Shown here one piece after another: positions 44,456-54,377 of a stretch of DNA of 64,000 nt. The stretch covers positions 93,143,470-93,207,469 of the forward strand of contig OW121848.1 in the NCBI GenBank assembly GCA_933228895.1, written 5' to 3'. Numbering within the stretch: position 1 is the stretch's first letter; each line of letters begins with the position of its first letter. The position numbers and the translations under genes are program-made. The notes beneath the pieces are model-generated. The model had not been told where the DNA came from. It was given only the letters and a program-made list of their open reading frames with translations, and ran no database searches. Origin of the DNA: Platycnemis pennipes (Eukaryota; Arthropoda; Insecta; Odonata; Platycnemididae).

Positions 44456-45044
44456 TTCTCGGTCTAAGTAATGAACTTGAACGTGTGCAGCGAAGATCGG
44501 CCAGATTTGTAAAGGGACGATATGATAATTATATTAGCGTAACCAGTCTATTAAATGAATTGAAATGGGAATCATTGTCAGATCGCAGGTTGAAATTTAG
44601 ACTTAATCTCTTCCACAAATTCCAAGGCAATATTTTCAGTGATGATGTTAAAAATATTTTACGAACCCCAACTTACTATGGCAGACTGGACCATAATCAT
44701 AAAGTTAGAGAAATTGATGGCCGAACTGACCGATTCAAAATGTCCTTTTTCCCTCGCACAATAAGAGATACGAATAACGGTAAATATGTCCTATCGGAGA
44801 GTAGCAATGAATAGCATTGGTAGCTGCATGTTGGTATGAGTACTTAAAGCTAACCCTACTAACAGAATGTTTTTGCATGTTTGCTTTGCAATTTCTATCT
44901 TTTTTAAATAGTGTAGTTCTGACTACTATATTAATACTATTCCTTTTTTATGCATGATATGTAGTGCATGTTTGGTGAGCAATCACCCCCTGCCACACAC
45001 CCTTGTGGTGGCTTGCAGGGTATTATGTAGATGCAGATGTAGAT
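44456..45044 (+). mobile_element. LINE family B, 5'-truncated copy
   Basis: Open frame from GLSNELERVQRRS to SESSNE at 44814, then 3' UTR, hairpin and hexamers. One change (DGRTDR for DCRTDR) distinguishes it from B1. Confidence 0.9.
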
Positions 45045-45045
45045 A

Positions 45046-45366
45046 AAGGTGTGTGGCAGCGGGTGAACTGACAGCAAACATGCATTACATATCATGCATA
45101 AAAAAAGGATTAGTAATAATATACTAGAGTAAACTTCTCCATGTAAACAAGATAAAAATAGCAAAGCAAGAATGCTAAAACATGCTGTTAGGTTAACTTC
45201 AAGTCTTCAAGTCATTTACGTAGAGAAGAAATTAAATTGGGCACATCACGCTTCATCTACATCTACATAATACCCTGCAAGCCACCATAAAGATGTGAGG
45301 CAGGGGGTGAATTCTCACCAAACATGCACTACATGTCATGCATAAAATAGGATTAGTTTTAATTTT
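45046..45366 (-). mobile_element. Two B-prime 3' end fragments in tandem
   Basis: 45046-45210 is a B-prime hairpin remnant and 3' UTR without hexamers. 45253-45366 is a second copy with hexamers, hairpin (CACCATAAAG) and about 60 bp of 3' UTR. The second is cut by the palindromic element at 45369. Confidence 0.72.
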
Positions 45367-45483
45367 TCGTAACAGAGAAAGAAAAAACACGAGCCAAATC
45401 CACAAAAATAAACTTTACTACGACCCGGGTGTCACTGTATTACAGTATCGTCGGGTAGCGTATATCTAAGATGCACCAACATA

Positions 45484-45931
45484 CAGTTAAACTCATTTAT
45501 AACTAGCACGGTTAAAACGAGATCTCGGCTATTGCGAGGAAAGAGAGAAGGGTTGTTTGGAAATAATGCATTTTATGAGCAATATATAACGGTTTAAACG
45601 AGACTGTATTAGAGAGCCTTACGGTTATAACGAGGATATTATTAGTCCAAATGAACGAGCAGTGGCTGTACTGTCGTACCAAGGACTCTTTCTTGTAAAT
45701 TTTGTGGATAGTTTACTGAATAAATAGTTCATTTTGTAATATCAATCATCTAATATTAATCTTTGTTATTTTATCACCTCTGCATAAGAATAATATGTGT
45801 GTGAGCGCGTGAGAAAGGGAAAGACAATGAGTGACAGTACATGTTGCTACTCGTAACGGATATAACCAGTAGCGGATGTTACAAGCAAAAGAATTCGGTC
45901 CCTTGGATCTCGTTATATCCGAGTTTGACTG
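45484..45931. mobile_element. pogo/Tigger-like MITE, 448 bp
   Basis: Left end CAGTTAAACTCATTTATAAC and right end (reverse complement) CAGTCAAACTCGGATATAAC form an inverted pair, flanked by TA on both sides (45482-45483 and 45932-45933), the Tc1/mariner-superfamily duplication. No transposase frame. It lies exactly inside the left arm of the palindromic element, which reads on across it as CACCAACA then TATGAAGAACC. Confidence 0.85.
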
Positions 45932-46143
45932 TATATATGAAGAACCAAAATGGGGGGGGGAAGTAGGGAGGAAAGGGGAGGAGCGTGGGAGTGGACGGTT
46001 ATTGGTGGTCAACAGAAGTAACCAGTGTGGGGAAAGAAGTGTGGGAGACGTGGACATGAATGGGTAACAGGGGGTGAGGTGGTCACAAATGAGTGACAAA
46101 TATAAAAACTAAAGTCCACGCTCCTCCCCTTTCCTCCCTCCTT

Positions 46144-46164
46144 CCCCCCCCCCCCCCCCCCCCC
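46144..46164. repeat. Poly-C run (21 C)
   Basis: It lies in the right arm of the palindromic element; the left arm has a 9-base G run at 45952-45960 in the mirrored position. Confidence 0.95.
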
Positions 46165-46334
46165 ATCTTGGTTCTTTCATAAACATGTTGGTGCATCTTT
46201 GATATACGCTACCTGACTGTAATATGGTGAAATCCGGGTCGTAGTAAAGTTTATTTTCGTGGATTTGGCTCGTGTCTTTTCTTTCTGTGTTATCATGTTT
46301 CGCTTCCACTCCATATCGCCTGAATCTTCAGAAT

Positions 46335-48573
46335 TAATCTACATCTACATCTACACGATACCCTGCAAGCCACCGCGAGGGTGTGTGGCAGGGGGTGAAG
46401 GTCACCAAGCATTCACTACTAGCATGCAAGCAAGCAACTAAAGGGTCTCATGCAACTAGATTGTTAGTATCTATAGTATTTGAGGGGTTAATACATGCAT
46501 CATGCACTACAGAATACTCTAAAATATTTCCCCTACCTATCCCTTTCCTATGCTGCCTATTCTGTTCTCTTATAGTACGGGGGAAAAATGCCATTTTGAA
46601 TCTATCTGTACGACAATCTATCTCTCTAATCTTATTTATCTGGTCGAATCTAGCATAATACGCTGGTGTTTTTAATATGTGCCTAACATCTTCAGTAAAG
46701 CTATCCGATTGAAATTTCTGCAATAGATTAAATCTGAACTTTAATCTACGCTCTGATAATGATTCCCACCCTAATTCTTGTATTAATTCTGATACACTAC
46801 TCAACCTATCGTAACACCTTTTGACGAACCTAGCTGCTCTACGCTGCACACTGTCTAGTTCTCTCATCAAACCTAATTCATTAGGATCCCATACACTGGC
46901 TGCATACTCAAGGTGGGGCCTAACTAGTGAAAAGTAGCATCGCTCTTTTGTCTTCTCATCACATTTCCCAAGTACTCTTTTTATAAATCCTAGCTTTCTC
47001 TTCGCTCGGCCGCATATTTCCCTTATGTGTCTTCCCCACGATAAATCTTTAGTGATTGTTACACCTAAATATCTTACGGTTTCAACGTTTTCGATCTTCG
47101 TGTTATTAATTCTATAGGATCGCTCTATCGAATTATTCCTCCTCCAAAAATTGATAGCTACACACTTTTTAAGGTTGAGTTCTAACTGCCATTTGTCGCA
47201 CCACTCTTGAATTGCATCTAAATCCTTGCTAAGTGATTTCATGTCCTCTTCGTTTGATATACCCCTGTACACCACCGCATCGTCTGCAAAAAGTCTAAGG
47301 TTACTACTAACTACGGTACCCAAATCGTTTATGTATAAAAGAAATAGAAGCGGACCTACTACGCTACCCTGGGGAACTCCCGATGTGACTTCGATTGTGT
47401 CCGACATGATACCATCTATGACAACCCTCTGCTCTCGCCCACTTAAGAATTCTTTTACCCAACATACAACGTCTTTATTTATACCAAAACTCTCTAACTT
47501 CAAGATTAATTTGTCATGAGGAACTTTATCGAAAGCCTTTTTAAAATCTAAAAATATCGCATCAACTTCAGTACTGCTTTCGCCGTGGACTAAAATATCG
47601 TGTACGAATAAAGCTAATTGTGTCTCGCAGGATCTACCTTTCCGGAACCCATGCTGGCTGTTTATGAGTAATCCCTGACTATCCAAATGCCCCATGATCG
47701 AACTGACTACTATGTGCTCAAATATCTTACAAGAGATTGACGTGAGTGAAATGGGTCTGTAGTTACTAGGTTCTTCCCTATCACCGCTTTTAAATATAGG
47801 TGTAATGTTAGCTACTTTCCAATCCTTGGGTACTGTGTGGTTCTTTAGTGTTTTATTGAATATTATTTCTAGATAGGGGGCTATTTCAGAAGCTAATGTT
47901 TTATAAACTCTGGAAGGAATTTGATCGGGACCTGGTGCTTTGTTTTTACTTATGCTTTTTAACTGCTGCTCTATTCCGCGACATGAAATGTTTATTTCGG
48001 GCATTTGCTCACTGAAAGTGTTCGGCGGTGGTTCCACTGCGTTTTGTGACGATGAGTTGAATACACTTTGGAAGAAGGTGTTTAAAGTGTTGGCTTTTTC
48101 TACACTGCTGGTGACTCTGATTCCTTTATCATTTTTAAGTGTGTGCACTGTGGACTTATTTCCCTGAAGCTCTCTCACATATGACCAAAACGCTTTAGGA
48201 TTGCTATCTAAATATTCTCCTAACATCTTGCTCTTGAAATGTGATAACGCTTGCCGACATGATTTCCTTGCTAATGCTCTCGATTTTTTATAGTTTTGAA
48301 CTAGCTCATTTTTTTCCTCTACCGATAGACCCCGTCTGGCATTTTTCATCTTAGCGTGGCATACCCTTTGTCGCTTTAGTGATTTCCTAACCTCCGCGTT
48401 ATACCACCTTGGCTCTGTATTATCACTAATATATTTACTTGGTATGTATTTATGAACTGCGTTACGGGTGACCTCAAGAAATTCTCTCCACGAATCCTCT
48501 GTATTTAATCCTTTGCTTTGTTCGCTGAATACATTAAACGCTTCCCTTAATTCCTCTTTCATACCGTCGTAAT
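46335..48573 (-). mobile_element. LINE family A copy A3
   Basis: Tail, hairpin and 3' UTR at 46335-46447, then an open ORF2 part to about 48573, where it is 5'-truncated after the GKANYDGMKEEL codons. It joins a B-related hairpin there. Near identical to A1 and A2. No clear target duplication. Confidence 0.9.
46448..48562 (-). CDS. LINE reverse transcriptase, copy A3 (endonuclease missing)
   Basis: 704 codons, from the ATG that corresponds to residue 272 of A1, to NNLVA. Complete RT with KAPGPDQIPSR, FLDFKKAFD, GVPQGS and LFADDA. Compared with A1 I see only Asn for Lys in EINISCRG and Gln for Glu in AIQEWCDK. The endonuclease is entirely absent, so it cannot nick its own target. Confidence 0.88.
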   Translation of the reverse strand: MKEELREAFNVFSEQSKGLNTEDSWREFLEVTRNAVHKYIPSKYISDNTEPRWYNAEVRKSLKRQRVCHAKMKNARRGLSVEEKNELVQNYKKSRALARKSCRQALSHFKSKMLGEYLDSNPKAFWSYVRELQGNKSTVHTLKNDKGIRVTSSVEKANTLNTFFQSVFNSSSQNAVEPPPNTFSEQMPEINISCRGIEQQLKSISKNKAPGPDQIPSRVYKTLASEIAPYLEIIFNKTLKNHTVPKDWKVANITPIFKSGDREEPSNYRPISLTSISCKIFEHIVVSSIMGHLDSQGLLINSQHGFRKGRSCETQLALFVHDILVHGESSTEVDAIFLDFKKAFDKVPHDKLILKLESFGINKDVVCWVKEFLSGREQRVVIDGIMSDTIEVTSGVPQGSVVGPLLFLLYINDLGTVVSSNLRLFADDAVVYRGISNEEDMKSLSKDLDAIQEWCDKWQLELNLKKCVAINFWRRNNSIERSYRINNTKIENVETVRYLGVTITKDLSWGRHIREICGRAKRKLGFIKRVLGKCDEKTKERCYFSLVRPHLEYAASVWDPNELGLMRELDSVQRRAARFVKRCYDRLSSVSELIQELGWESLSERRLKFRFNLLQKFQSDSFTEDVRHILKTPAYYARFDQINKIREIDCRTDRFKMAFFPRTIREQNRQHRKGIGRGNILEYSVVHDACINPSNTIDTNNLVA

Positions 48574-48974
48574 ATATTAAATAAATTCCAAGATAATATT
48601 TTCACCGATCACTTTGAAAATATTTTGCGAACTCCAACTTAGTACGATAGACTGGACCATAATATATTAGGTGTTCTAAACTTCACTATTTTAGAAGATA
48701 AAAATAGCAAAGTAAGCATGCTGTTAGTTGGGTTACCTTCAAGTCCTAATACCAACATGCAACTACCTATGCTATCCATTGTATTTATGCCATTGGATAT
48801 ATTTACAGCTATTCATGTCCCTAATTGTTCGAGGAAAGAAGGACATTTTGAATATCTCAGGTCTGCAATCAATTTCTCTAATTTTATGATTATGGTCCAG
48901 TCTATCGTACTAAGTTGGAGTTCGCAAAATATTTTCAAAGTGATCGGTGAAAATATTATCTTGGAATTTATTTA
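48574..48974. mobile_element. Old B-like LINE fragment as an inverted duplication
   Basis: 48580-48665 and 48885-48970 are exact or almost exact reverse complements of each other (AATAAATTCCAAGATAATAT ... GACTGGACCATAA). The longer, minus-strand part (48668-48970) has 3' UTR and RT C-terminal codons without a tail. The same copy continues beyond A4 at 51277-51345. Confidence 0.75.
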
Positions 48975-51276
48975 CATCTACATCTACATCTACACGATAC
49001 CCTGCAAGCCACCGCGAGGGTGTGTGGCAGGGGGTGAAGATCACCAAGCATGCACTACTAACATGCAAGCAAGCAACTAAAGGGTCTCATGCAACTAGAT
49101 TGTTAGTATCTATAGTATTTGAGGGGTTAATACATGCATCATGCACTACAGAATACTCTAAAATATTTCCTCTACCTATCCCTTTCCTATGCTGCCTATT
49201 CTGTTCTCTTATAGTACGGGGGAAAAATGCCATTTTGAATCTATCTGTACGACAATCTATCTCTCTAATCTTATTTATCTGGTCGAATCTAGCATAATAC
49301 GCTGGTGTTTTTAATATGTGCCTAACATCTTCAGTAAAGCTATCCGATTGAAATTTCTCCAATAGATTTAATCTGGACTTTAACCTACGCTCTGATAATG
49401 ATTCCCACCCTAATTCTTGTATTAATTCTGATACACTACTCAACCTATCGTAACACCTTTTGACGAACCTAGCTGCTCTACGCTGCACACTGTCTAGTTC
49501 TCTCATCAAACCTAATTCATTAGGATCCCATACACTGGCTGCATACTCAAGGTGGGGTCTAACTAGTGAAAAGTAGCATCGCTCTTTTGTCTTCTCATCA
49601 CATTTCCCAAGTACTCTTTTTATAAATCCTAGCTTTCTTTTCGCTCGGCCGCATATTTCCCTTATGTGTCTTCCCCACGATAAATCTTTAGTGATTGTTA
49701 CACCTAAATATCTTACGGTTTCAACGTTTTCGATCTTCGTGTTATTAATTCTATAGGATCGCTCTATCGAATTATTCCTCCTCCAAAAATTGATAGCTAC
49801 ACACTTTTTAAGGTTGAGTTCTAACTGCCATTTGTCGCACCACTCTTGAATTGCATCTAAATCCTTGCTAAGTGATTTCGTGTCCTCTTCGTTCGATATA
49901 CCCCTGTACACCACCGCATCGTCTGCAAAAAGTCTAAGGTTACTTCTAACTACGGTACCCAAATCGTTTATGTATAAAAGAAATAGAAGCGGACCTACTA
50001 CGCTACCCTGGGGAACTCCCGATGTGACTTCGATTGTGTCCGACATGATACCATCTATGACAACCCTCTGCTCTCGCCCACTTAAGAATTCTTTTACCCA
50101 ACACACAACGTCTTTATTTATACCAAAACTCTCTAACTTCAAGATTAATTTGTCATGAGGAACTTTATCGAAGGCCTTTTTAAAATCTAAAAATATCGCA
50201 TCAACTTCAGTACTGCTTTCGCCGTGGACTAAAATATCGTGTACGAATAAAGCTAATTGTGTCTCGCAAGATCTACCTTTCCGGAACCCATGCTGGCTGT
50301 TTATGAGTAATCCCTGACTATCCAAATGCCCCATGATCGAACTGACTACTATGTGCTCAAATATCTTACAAGAGATTGACGTGAGTGAAATGGGTCTGTA
50401 GTTACTAGGTTCTTCCCTATCACCGCTTTTAAATATAGGTGTAATGTTAGCTACTTTCCAATCCTTGGGTACTGTGTGGTTCTTTAGTGTTTTATTGAAT
50501 ATTATTTCTAGATAGGGGGCTATTTCAGAAGCTAATGTTTTATATACCCGGGAAGGAATTTGATCGGGACCTGGTGATTTGTTTTTACTTATGCTTTTTA
50601 ACTGCTGCTCTATTCCGCGACATGAAATGTTTATTTCGGGCATTTGCTCACTGAAAGTGTTCGGCGGTGGTTCCACTGCGTTTTGTGACGATGAGTTGAA
50701 TACACTTTGGAAGAAGGTGTTTAAAGTATTGGCTTTTTCTACACTGCTGGTGACTCTGATTCCTTTATCATTTTTAAGTGTGTGCACTGTGGACTTATTT
50801 CCCTGGAGCTCTCTCACATATGACCAAAACGCTTTAGGATTGCTATCTAAATATTCTCCTAACATCTTGCTCTTGAAATGTGATAACGCTTGCCGACATG
50901 ATTTTCTTGCTAATGCTCTCGATTTTTTATAGTTTTGAACTAGCTCATTTTTTTCCTCTACCGATAGACCCCGTCCTGCATTTTTCATCTTAGCGTGGCA
51001 TACCCTTTGTCGCTTTAGTGATTTCCTAACCTCCGCGTTATACCACCTTGGCTCTGTATTATCACGAATATATTTACTTGGTATGTATTTATGAACTGCG
51101 TTACGGGTGACCTCAAGAAATTCTCTCCACGAATCCTCTGTATTTAATCCTTTGCTTTGTTCGCTGAATACATTAAACGCTTCCCTTAATTCCTCTTTCA
51201 TACCGTCGTAATTTGCCTTGCCAAATAAGTATACCGTCCTAAAGAGATTTGCAACAAGATGTGACAGTGCACACAC
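48975..51276 (-). mobile_element. LINE family A copy A4
   Basis: Tail, hairpin and 3' UTR at 48975-49086, then ORF2 to about 51236, 5'-truncated at FGKANYDG. TTATTTA stands on both sides (48968-48974 and 51277-51283), and the old B fragment reads on across, so this is the target duplication. Between the A sequence and the duplication lie about 36-40 bp (51237-51276) that match neither. Confidence 0.9.
49087..51236 (-). CDS. LINE reverse transcriptase, copy A4
   Basis: Open for over 700 codons, with full RT motifs (FLDFKKAFD, GVPQGS, LFADDA) and the NNLVA end; no endonuclease. It differs from A1-A3 by several residues: IRDNTEP, NAGRGL, NKSPGP, VVRSNLRL, EEDTKSL and KSRLNLLEKF. It and A5 form a subgroup. 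The frame runs on a little into non-LINE flank at the 5' end, which is chance. Confidence 0.88.
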
Positions 51277-51345
51277 TTATTTAAGAGATTATGTCTAAAT
51301 TTCGGCCTAAAATCTGATAATGATTCCCATTCTAGTTCATTAAAT
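51277..51345 (-). mobile_element. Continuation of the old B-like fragment beyond A4
   Basis: TTATTTAAGAGATTATGTCT and AATGATTCCCATTCTAGTTC match B RT codons (LNLLNK, WESLSD) on the minus strand, in register with 48668-48974. Confidence 0.75.
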
Positions 51346-51546
51346 ATAAACAGTTTTGGGCGCCGTGGTTGGCACATGGAAAGTAAAAACACGCAAGGAG
51401 AGTGAACTACATTTATTAAAAAAAAAAGAAAGCCAAGGAGAGTAGAGAATTGCCTACTCTTCCTGGATACAGCGCTGATCTGCGGAGATCGGGTGTGTGT
51501 GCCTCGTGCGGTGGTCGACGACGGGATACTAAAAATCTAGTCTCGT
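51346..51546. other. Unassigned DNA
   Basis: An A-rich run (51415-51430) is flanked by two AAGGAGAGT copies. Nothing else recognised. Confidence 0.4.
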
Positions 51547-51735
51547 AGATGCTAACAAACGTAGATACTAACTATCTAGTCAAATGAGACCCTATATTTC
51601 CTTGTTTGCAAGTCGGTAGTTCGCAAAACATTTATTAACTAATTAGTAATTCATTTATGCTTGGTGATCTAACCCCCAGCTACACACCCTCGCGGTGGCT
51701 TGCAGGGTATCGTCTAGATGTAGATGTGTAGATGA
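51547..51735 (+). mobile_element. Old family A 3' UTR and tail
   Basis: GATACTAACTATCTAGTC matches the NNLV codons, and the hairpin (CCCTCGCGGTGGCTTGCAGGG) and hexamers close it. A 40-bp AT-rich insertion interrupts the 3' UTR. Confidence 0.65.
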
Positions 51736-52015
51736 GACGTACCGAGACGTACCGTACGTATGAGACGTACGTACTCTCTTATCTTGCCACACGCGCTTCT
51801 AAGGCTCAGCGCCCCGCGGGGGTTGGGAGGAAGGGAGATGGGATGAAAGGTGAGGGGTGGGGGCGGGAGGGACGCTCCCGAGGTCATCCCTGTCTGGGGT
51901 CACACACGAAAAAGGCGCGCATGGGAATGGGTCCGTGGTTTCGTCGGCCCGCTCACGTGATGATAGGCGCTGCTTACGTTACCGCGTTCGTGGGAATGGA
52001 CGAAGCGTCACAAAT
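51736..52015. other. Unassigned GC-richer DNA
   Basis: It begins with short repeats of GAGACGTACC/CGTACG (51732-51775). The rest, with GGGAGGAAGGGAGATGGG, has no recognised coding potential. Confidence 0.4.
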
Positions 52016-52146
52016 ATACTGGTTACGCTAATATAGTTATTGTGCCGTCCCTTTACAAATCTTACCCATGTTCGCTGCACACGCTCAAAGTAATTATTTA
52101 GGCCTGTTTCGTATGGATTCCCTATACTGGCAGCGTATTCCAAAAA
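52016..52146 (-). mobile_element. LINE family B coding scrap (old)
   Basis: Codons for SVT, RFVKGRHNNY, LNNYFERVQR and LEYAAS on the minus strand; no tail. Confidence 0.65.
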
Positions 52147-52690
52147 ACTTCTACATCTGCATCTACACGATACCCTGCAAGCCACCGCGAGGGTGTGTGG
52201 CAGGGGGTGAAGATCACCAAGCATGCACTACTAACACACTACTATGGCACACTGGACCATAATCATAAAATTAGAGAAATTGATTGCCGAACTGACCGAT
52301 TCAAAATGTCCTTTTTCCCTCGCACAATTAGAGATACGAATAACGGTAAATATTCCCTATCGGAGAGTAGCAATGAATAGCATTGGTAGCTGCATGTTGG
52401 TATGATTACTTAAAGCTAACCCTACTAACAGAATGTTTTTGCGTGTTTGCTTTGCAATTTCTATCTTTTATAAATAGTGTAGTTCTGACTACTATATTAA
52501 TACTATTCCTTTTTTATGCATGATATGTAGTGCACGTTTGGTGAGCAATCACCCCCTGCCACACACCCTTGTGGTGGCTTGCAGGGTATTATGTAGATGT
52601 AGATGTAGATGAACATGCAAACAAGCAACTATAGTGTCTCATGCAACTAGATTGTTAGTATCTGTAGTATTTAAGGGGTTAATACATGCA
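52147..52690 (-). mobile_element. LINE family A 3' end split by a B insertion
   Basis: 52147-52233 has the tail, hairpin and 3' UTR up to CACTACTAACA. It resumes at about 52612 (ACATGCAAACAAGCAACTAT) and runs to about 52690. The B copy (52234-52611) fills the gap on the opposite strand; AACA occurs at both junctions. Confidence 0.78.
52234..52611 (+). mobile_element. LINE family B, short copy inserted in an A fragment
   Basis: It starts near the TYYGRLDH codons, is open to SESSNE at 52380, and has a complete 3' UTR, hairpin and hexamers. Young by identity to B1. Confidence 0.85.
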
Positions 52691-52695
52691 CTTGC

Positions 52696-52998
52696 ATGTG
52701 CACATGTACTCATCGGCACCTGTGTGGATTGGCAGAGCACTCCCGCAGTACTTAGGCAGAGGAATCCAAAGGATTTCAGAATCCCATCATTGTGGGATGG
52801 TAGTAATGCGACCCTTCGAAGGATCTCTCGCCGCTGCCTCCCCAGTTATCTCGGGTCGGGAACCGGACACGTGCGCTCTTCCTTCGAGGTTGCTTGGCAC
52901 GGCAAAACACAAGCTAAATGGGGTCCCTGCCCTTGGCGTCGGAATGGTCCAAATAAGCACACCATATTGAGTTTCTCAGATTTTTTATGATAGCAATC
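52696..52998. other. Unassigned DNA of mixed composition
   Basis: Open frames overlap on both strands (52634-52990). No family recognised. It lacks any LINE match. Confidence 0.4.
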
Positions 52999-53180
52999 TA
53001 ATACATCTACGTAACATCCTGCAAGCATCCGCTAGGGTGTGTGGCAGGGGGTTTCATGTCGCGGAATAGAGAACCAGTTAAAAAATATCACTAAATACAA
53101 ACCACTAGGTCTCCATCAAATTCCTTCCAGAGTATATAATTATACATTAGCTTCTCAAATAGCCCCCTATCTAGAAATAA
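52999..53180. mobile_element. Tail module joined to an A-like RT scrap
   Basis: 52999-53052 is a worn minus-strand tail (ACATCCTGCAAGCATCCGC). 53055-53180 reads SCRGIENQLKNITKYKPLGL, then HQIPSRVY and LASQIAPYLEI on the plus strand, a worn match to residues 464-504 of A1. No catalytic motifs remain. Confidence 0.65.
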
Positions 53181-53237
53181 TGAGGTATGAGGGGCTGAAG
53201 AGGGACAATCGTTTGAAATTTAGGGAGTGGGAAGTAT

Positions 53238-53615
53238 TAAATGTCCATTCAGTAGAAAACTAACTAAATATAAGAGAACACCAGAGGCAGCATAGCAAAG
53301 GGATAGGTAGGAGAAATACGGTAGAGTAGTCTATACTGCATGATGAATATATTAACAACTAATCTCTTTCTTACAATGATGGTACATACTAACCATCTGG
53401 CTGCATGTGAGAAGGAGAATTTAGGGAGTGGGAAGTAGTGCATGCCTGGTGATTCACCCCCTGCCACACACCCTCGCGGTGGCTTGCAGGGTATCGTATA
53501 GATGTAGATGTAGATGTATTAAATGTCCATTTAGTAGAACATTAACTAAATATAAGAGAACACCAGAGGCAGCATAGCAAAGGTAGGAGAAATACGGTAG
53601 AGTAGTCTACCGATT
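53238..53615 (+). mobile_element. Old A-like 3' end with a 95-bp direct duplication
   Basis: The fragment runs from TTAAATGTCCATTCAGTAG through GAACACCAGAGGCAGCATAG to the hairpin and hexamers at 53457-53518. Immediately after, 53519-53611 repeats the first ~95 bp at about 93% identity. Confidence 0.7.
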
Positions 53616-53845
53616 TGAATTTCGAGAGTGAACTCCAGTAATGATCTCCCAAACTGAACTCTTCCCGAGTGCTGGCGGCATCTCAGTATTATATATAGGG
53701 CTGAGCGAAAGTGAAACTTCCCGTCTCTTAGGGGACAGATAGGTGTTTGTCTCCAGAACATTCAAGGTCCACGAAATATGGAAGGTCCCAAAGAGAGGAG
53801 TAGGGGCAGGGAACAACCTTTTGTCCTTGTTTTCATCTCTCTCTA

Positions 53846-54165
53846 TATCTACATCTACATAATACCCTGCAAGCCACCACAAGGGTGTGTGGCAGGGGGT
53901 GATTGCTCACCAAACATGCACTACATATCATGCATAAAAAAGGAATAGTATTAATATAGTAGTCAGAACTACACTATTTAAAAAAGATAGAAATTGCAAG
54001 CAAGCATGCAAAAACATTCTGTTAGTAGGGTTAGCTTTAAGTACTCATACCAACATGCAGCTACCAATGCTATTCATTGCTACTCTCCGATAGGACATAT
54101 TTACCGTTATTCGTATCTCTAATAGTGCGAGGGAAAAAGGACATTTTGAATCGGTCAGTTCGGCT
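53846..54165 (-). mobile_element. LINE family B, 5'-truncated copy
   Basis: Two hexamers, hairpin, 3' UTR and the last ~35 codons (DRFKMSFFPRTIRDTNNGK to SESSNE). It breaks at AACTGACCGATTCAAAATG. Young by identity. Confidence 0.85.
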
Positions 54166-54377
54166 GACCAGTTCGTCATATTCGCAGTCAGCAGTCAGGC
54201 AGTCAGTTCGGCATATCTCCTAAGTCCGGCTCACAGCGTCGAACGTTCATCTTATGGAGATGCGAGGCGTGATTAACAAGAATTATTTGTGAAAATAAAA
54301 AAACAGAATAGTGATTATTGCTAATCAATCGCATGACGTACCTATATAATTCAATTTGTTGTCTTTAACTCTAGACA

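Larger units (their letters stand above)
45369..46292. mobile_element. Palindromic element with ~170-bp inverted arms
   Basis: Left arm 45369-45481 continues at 45934-45989 after a nested MITE; right arm is 46116-46292. Matching landmarks are AACACGAGCCAAATCCAC, CTTTACTACGACCC, GATGCACCAACAT, AAGAACCA and a GGGAGGAAAGGGGAGGAGCG stretch beside a G/C homopolymer. About 85-90% alike. The centre (45990-46115) has no protein signature. A foldback-type non-autonomous transposon fits best. Confidence 0.7.

Noticed and set aside
45746..46099. 117-codon minus-strand frame
   Set aside because: It runs from the pogo-like MITE into the arm and centre of the palindromic element; an accidental opening.
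48580..48970. Twin-priming 5' inversion as the cause of the hairpin
   Set aside because: Twin priming inverts a piece of the 5' part without duplicating it; here the same 86 bp is present twice.
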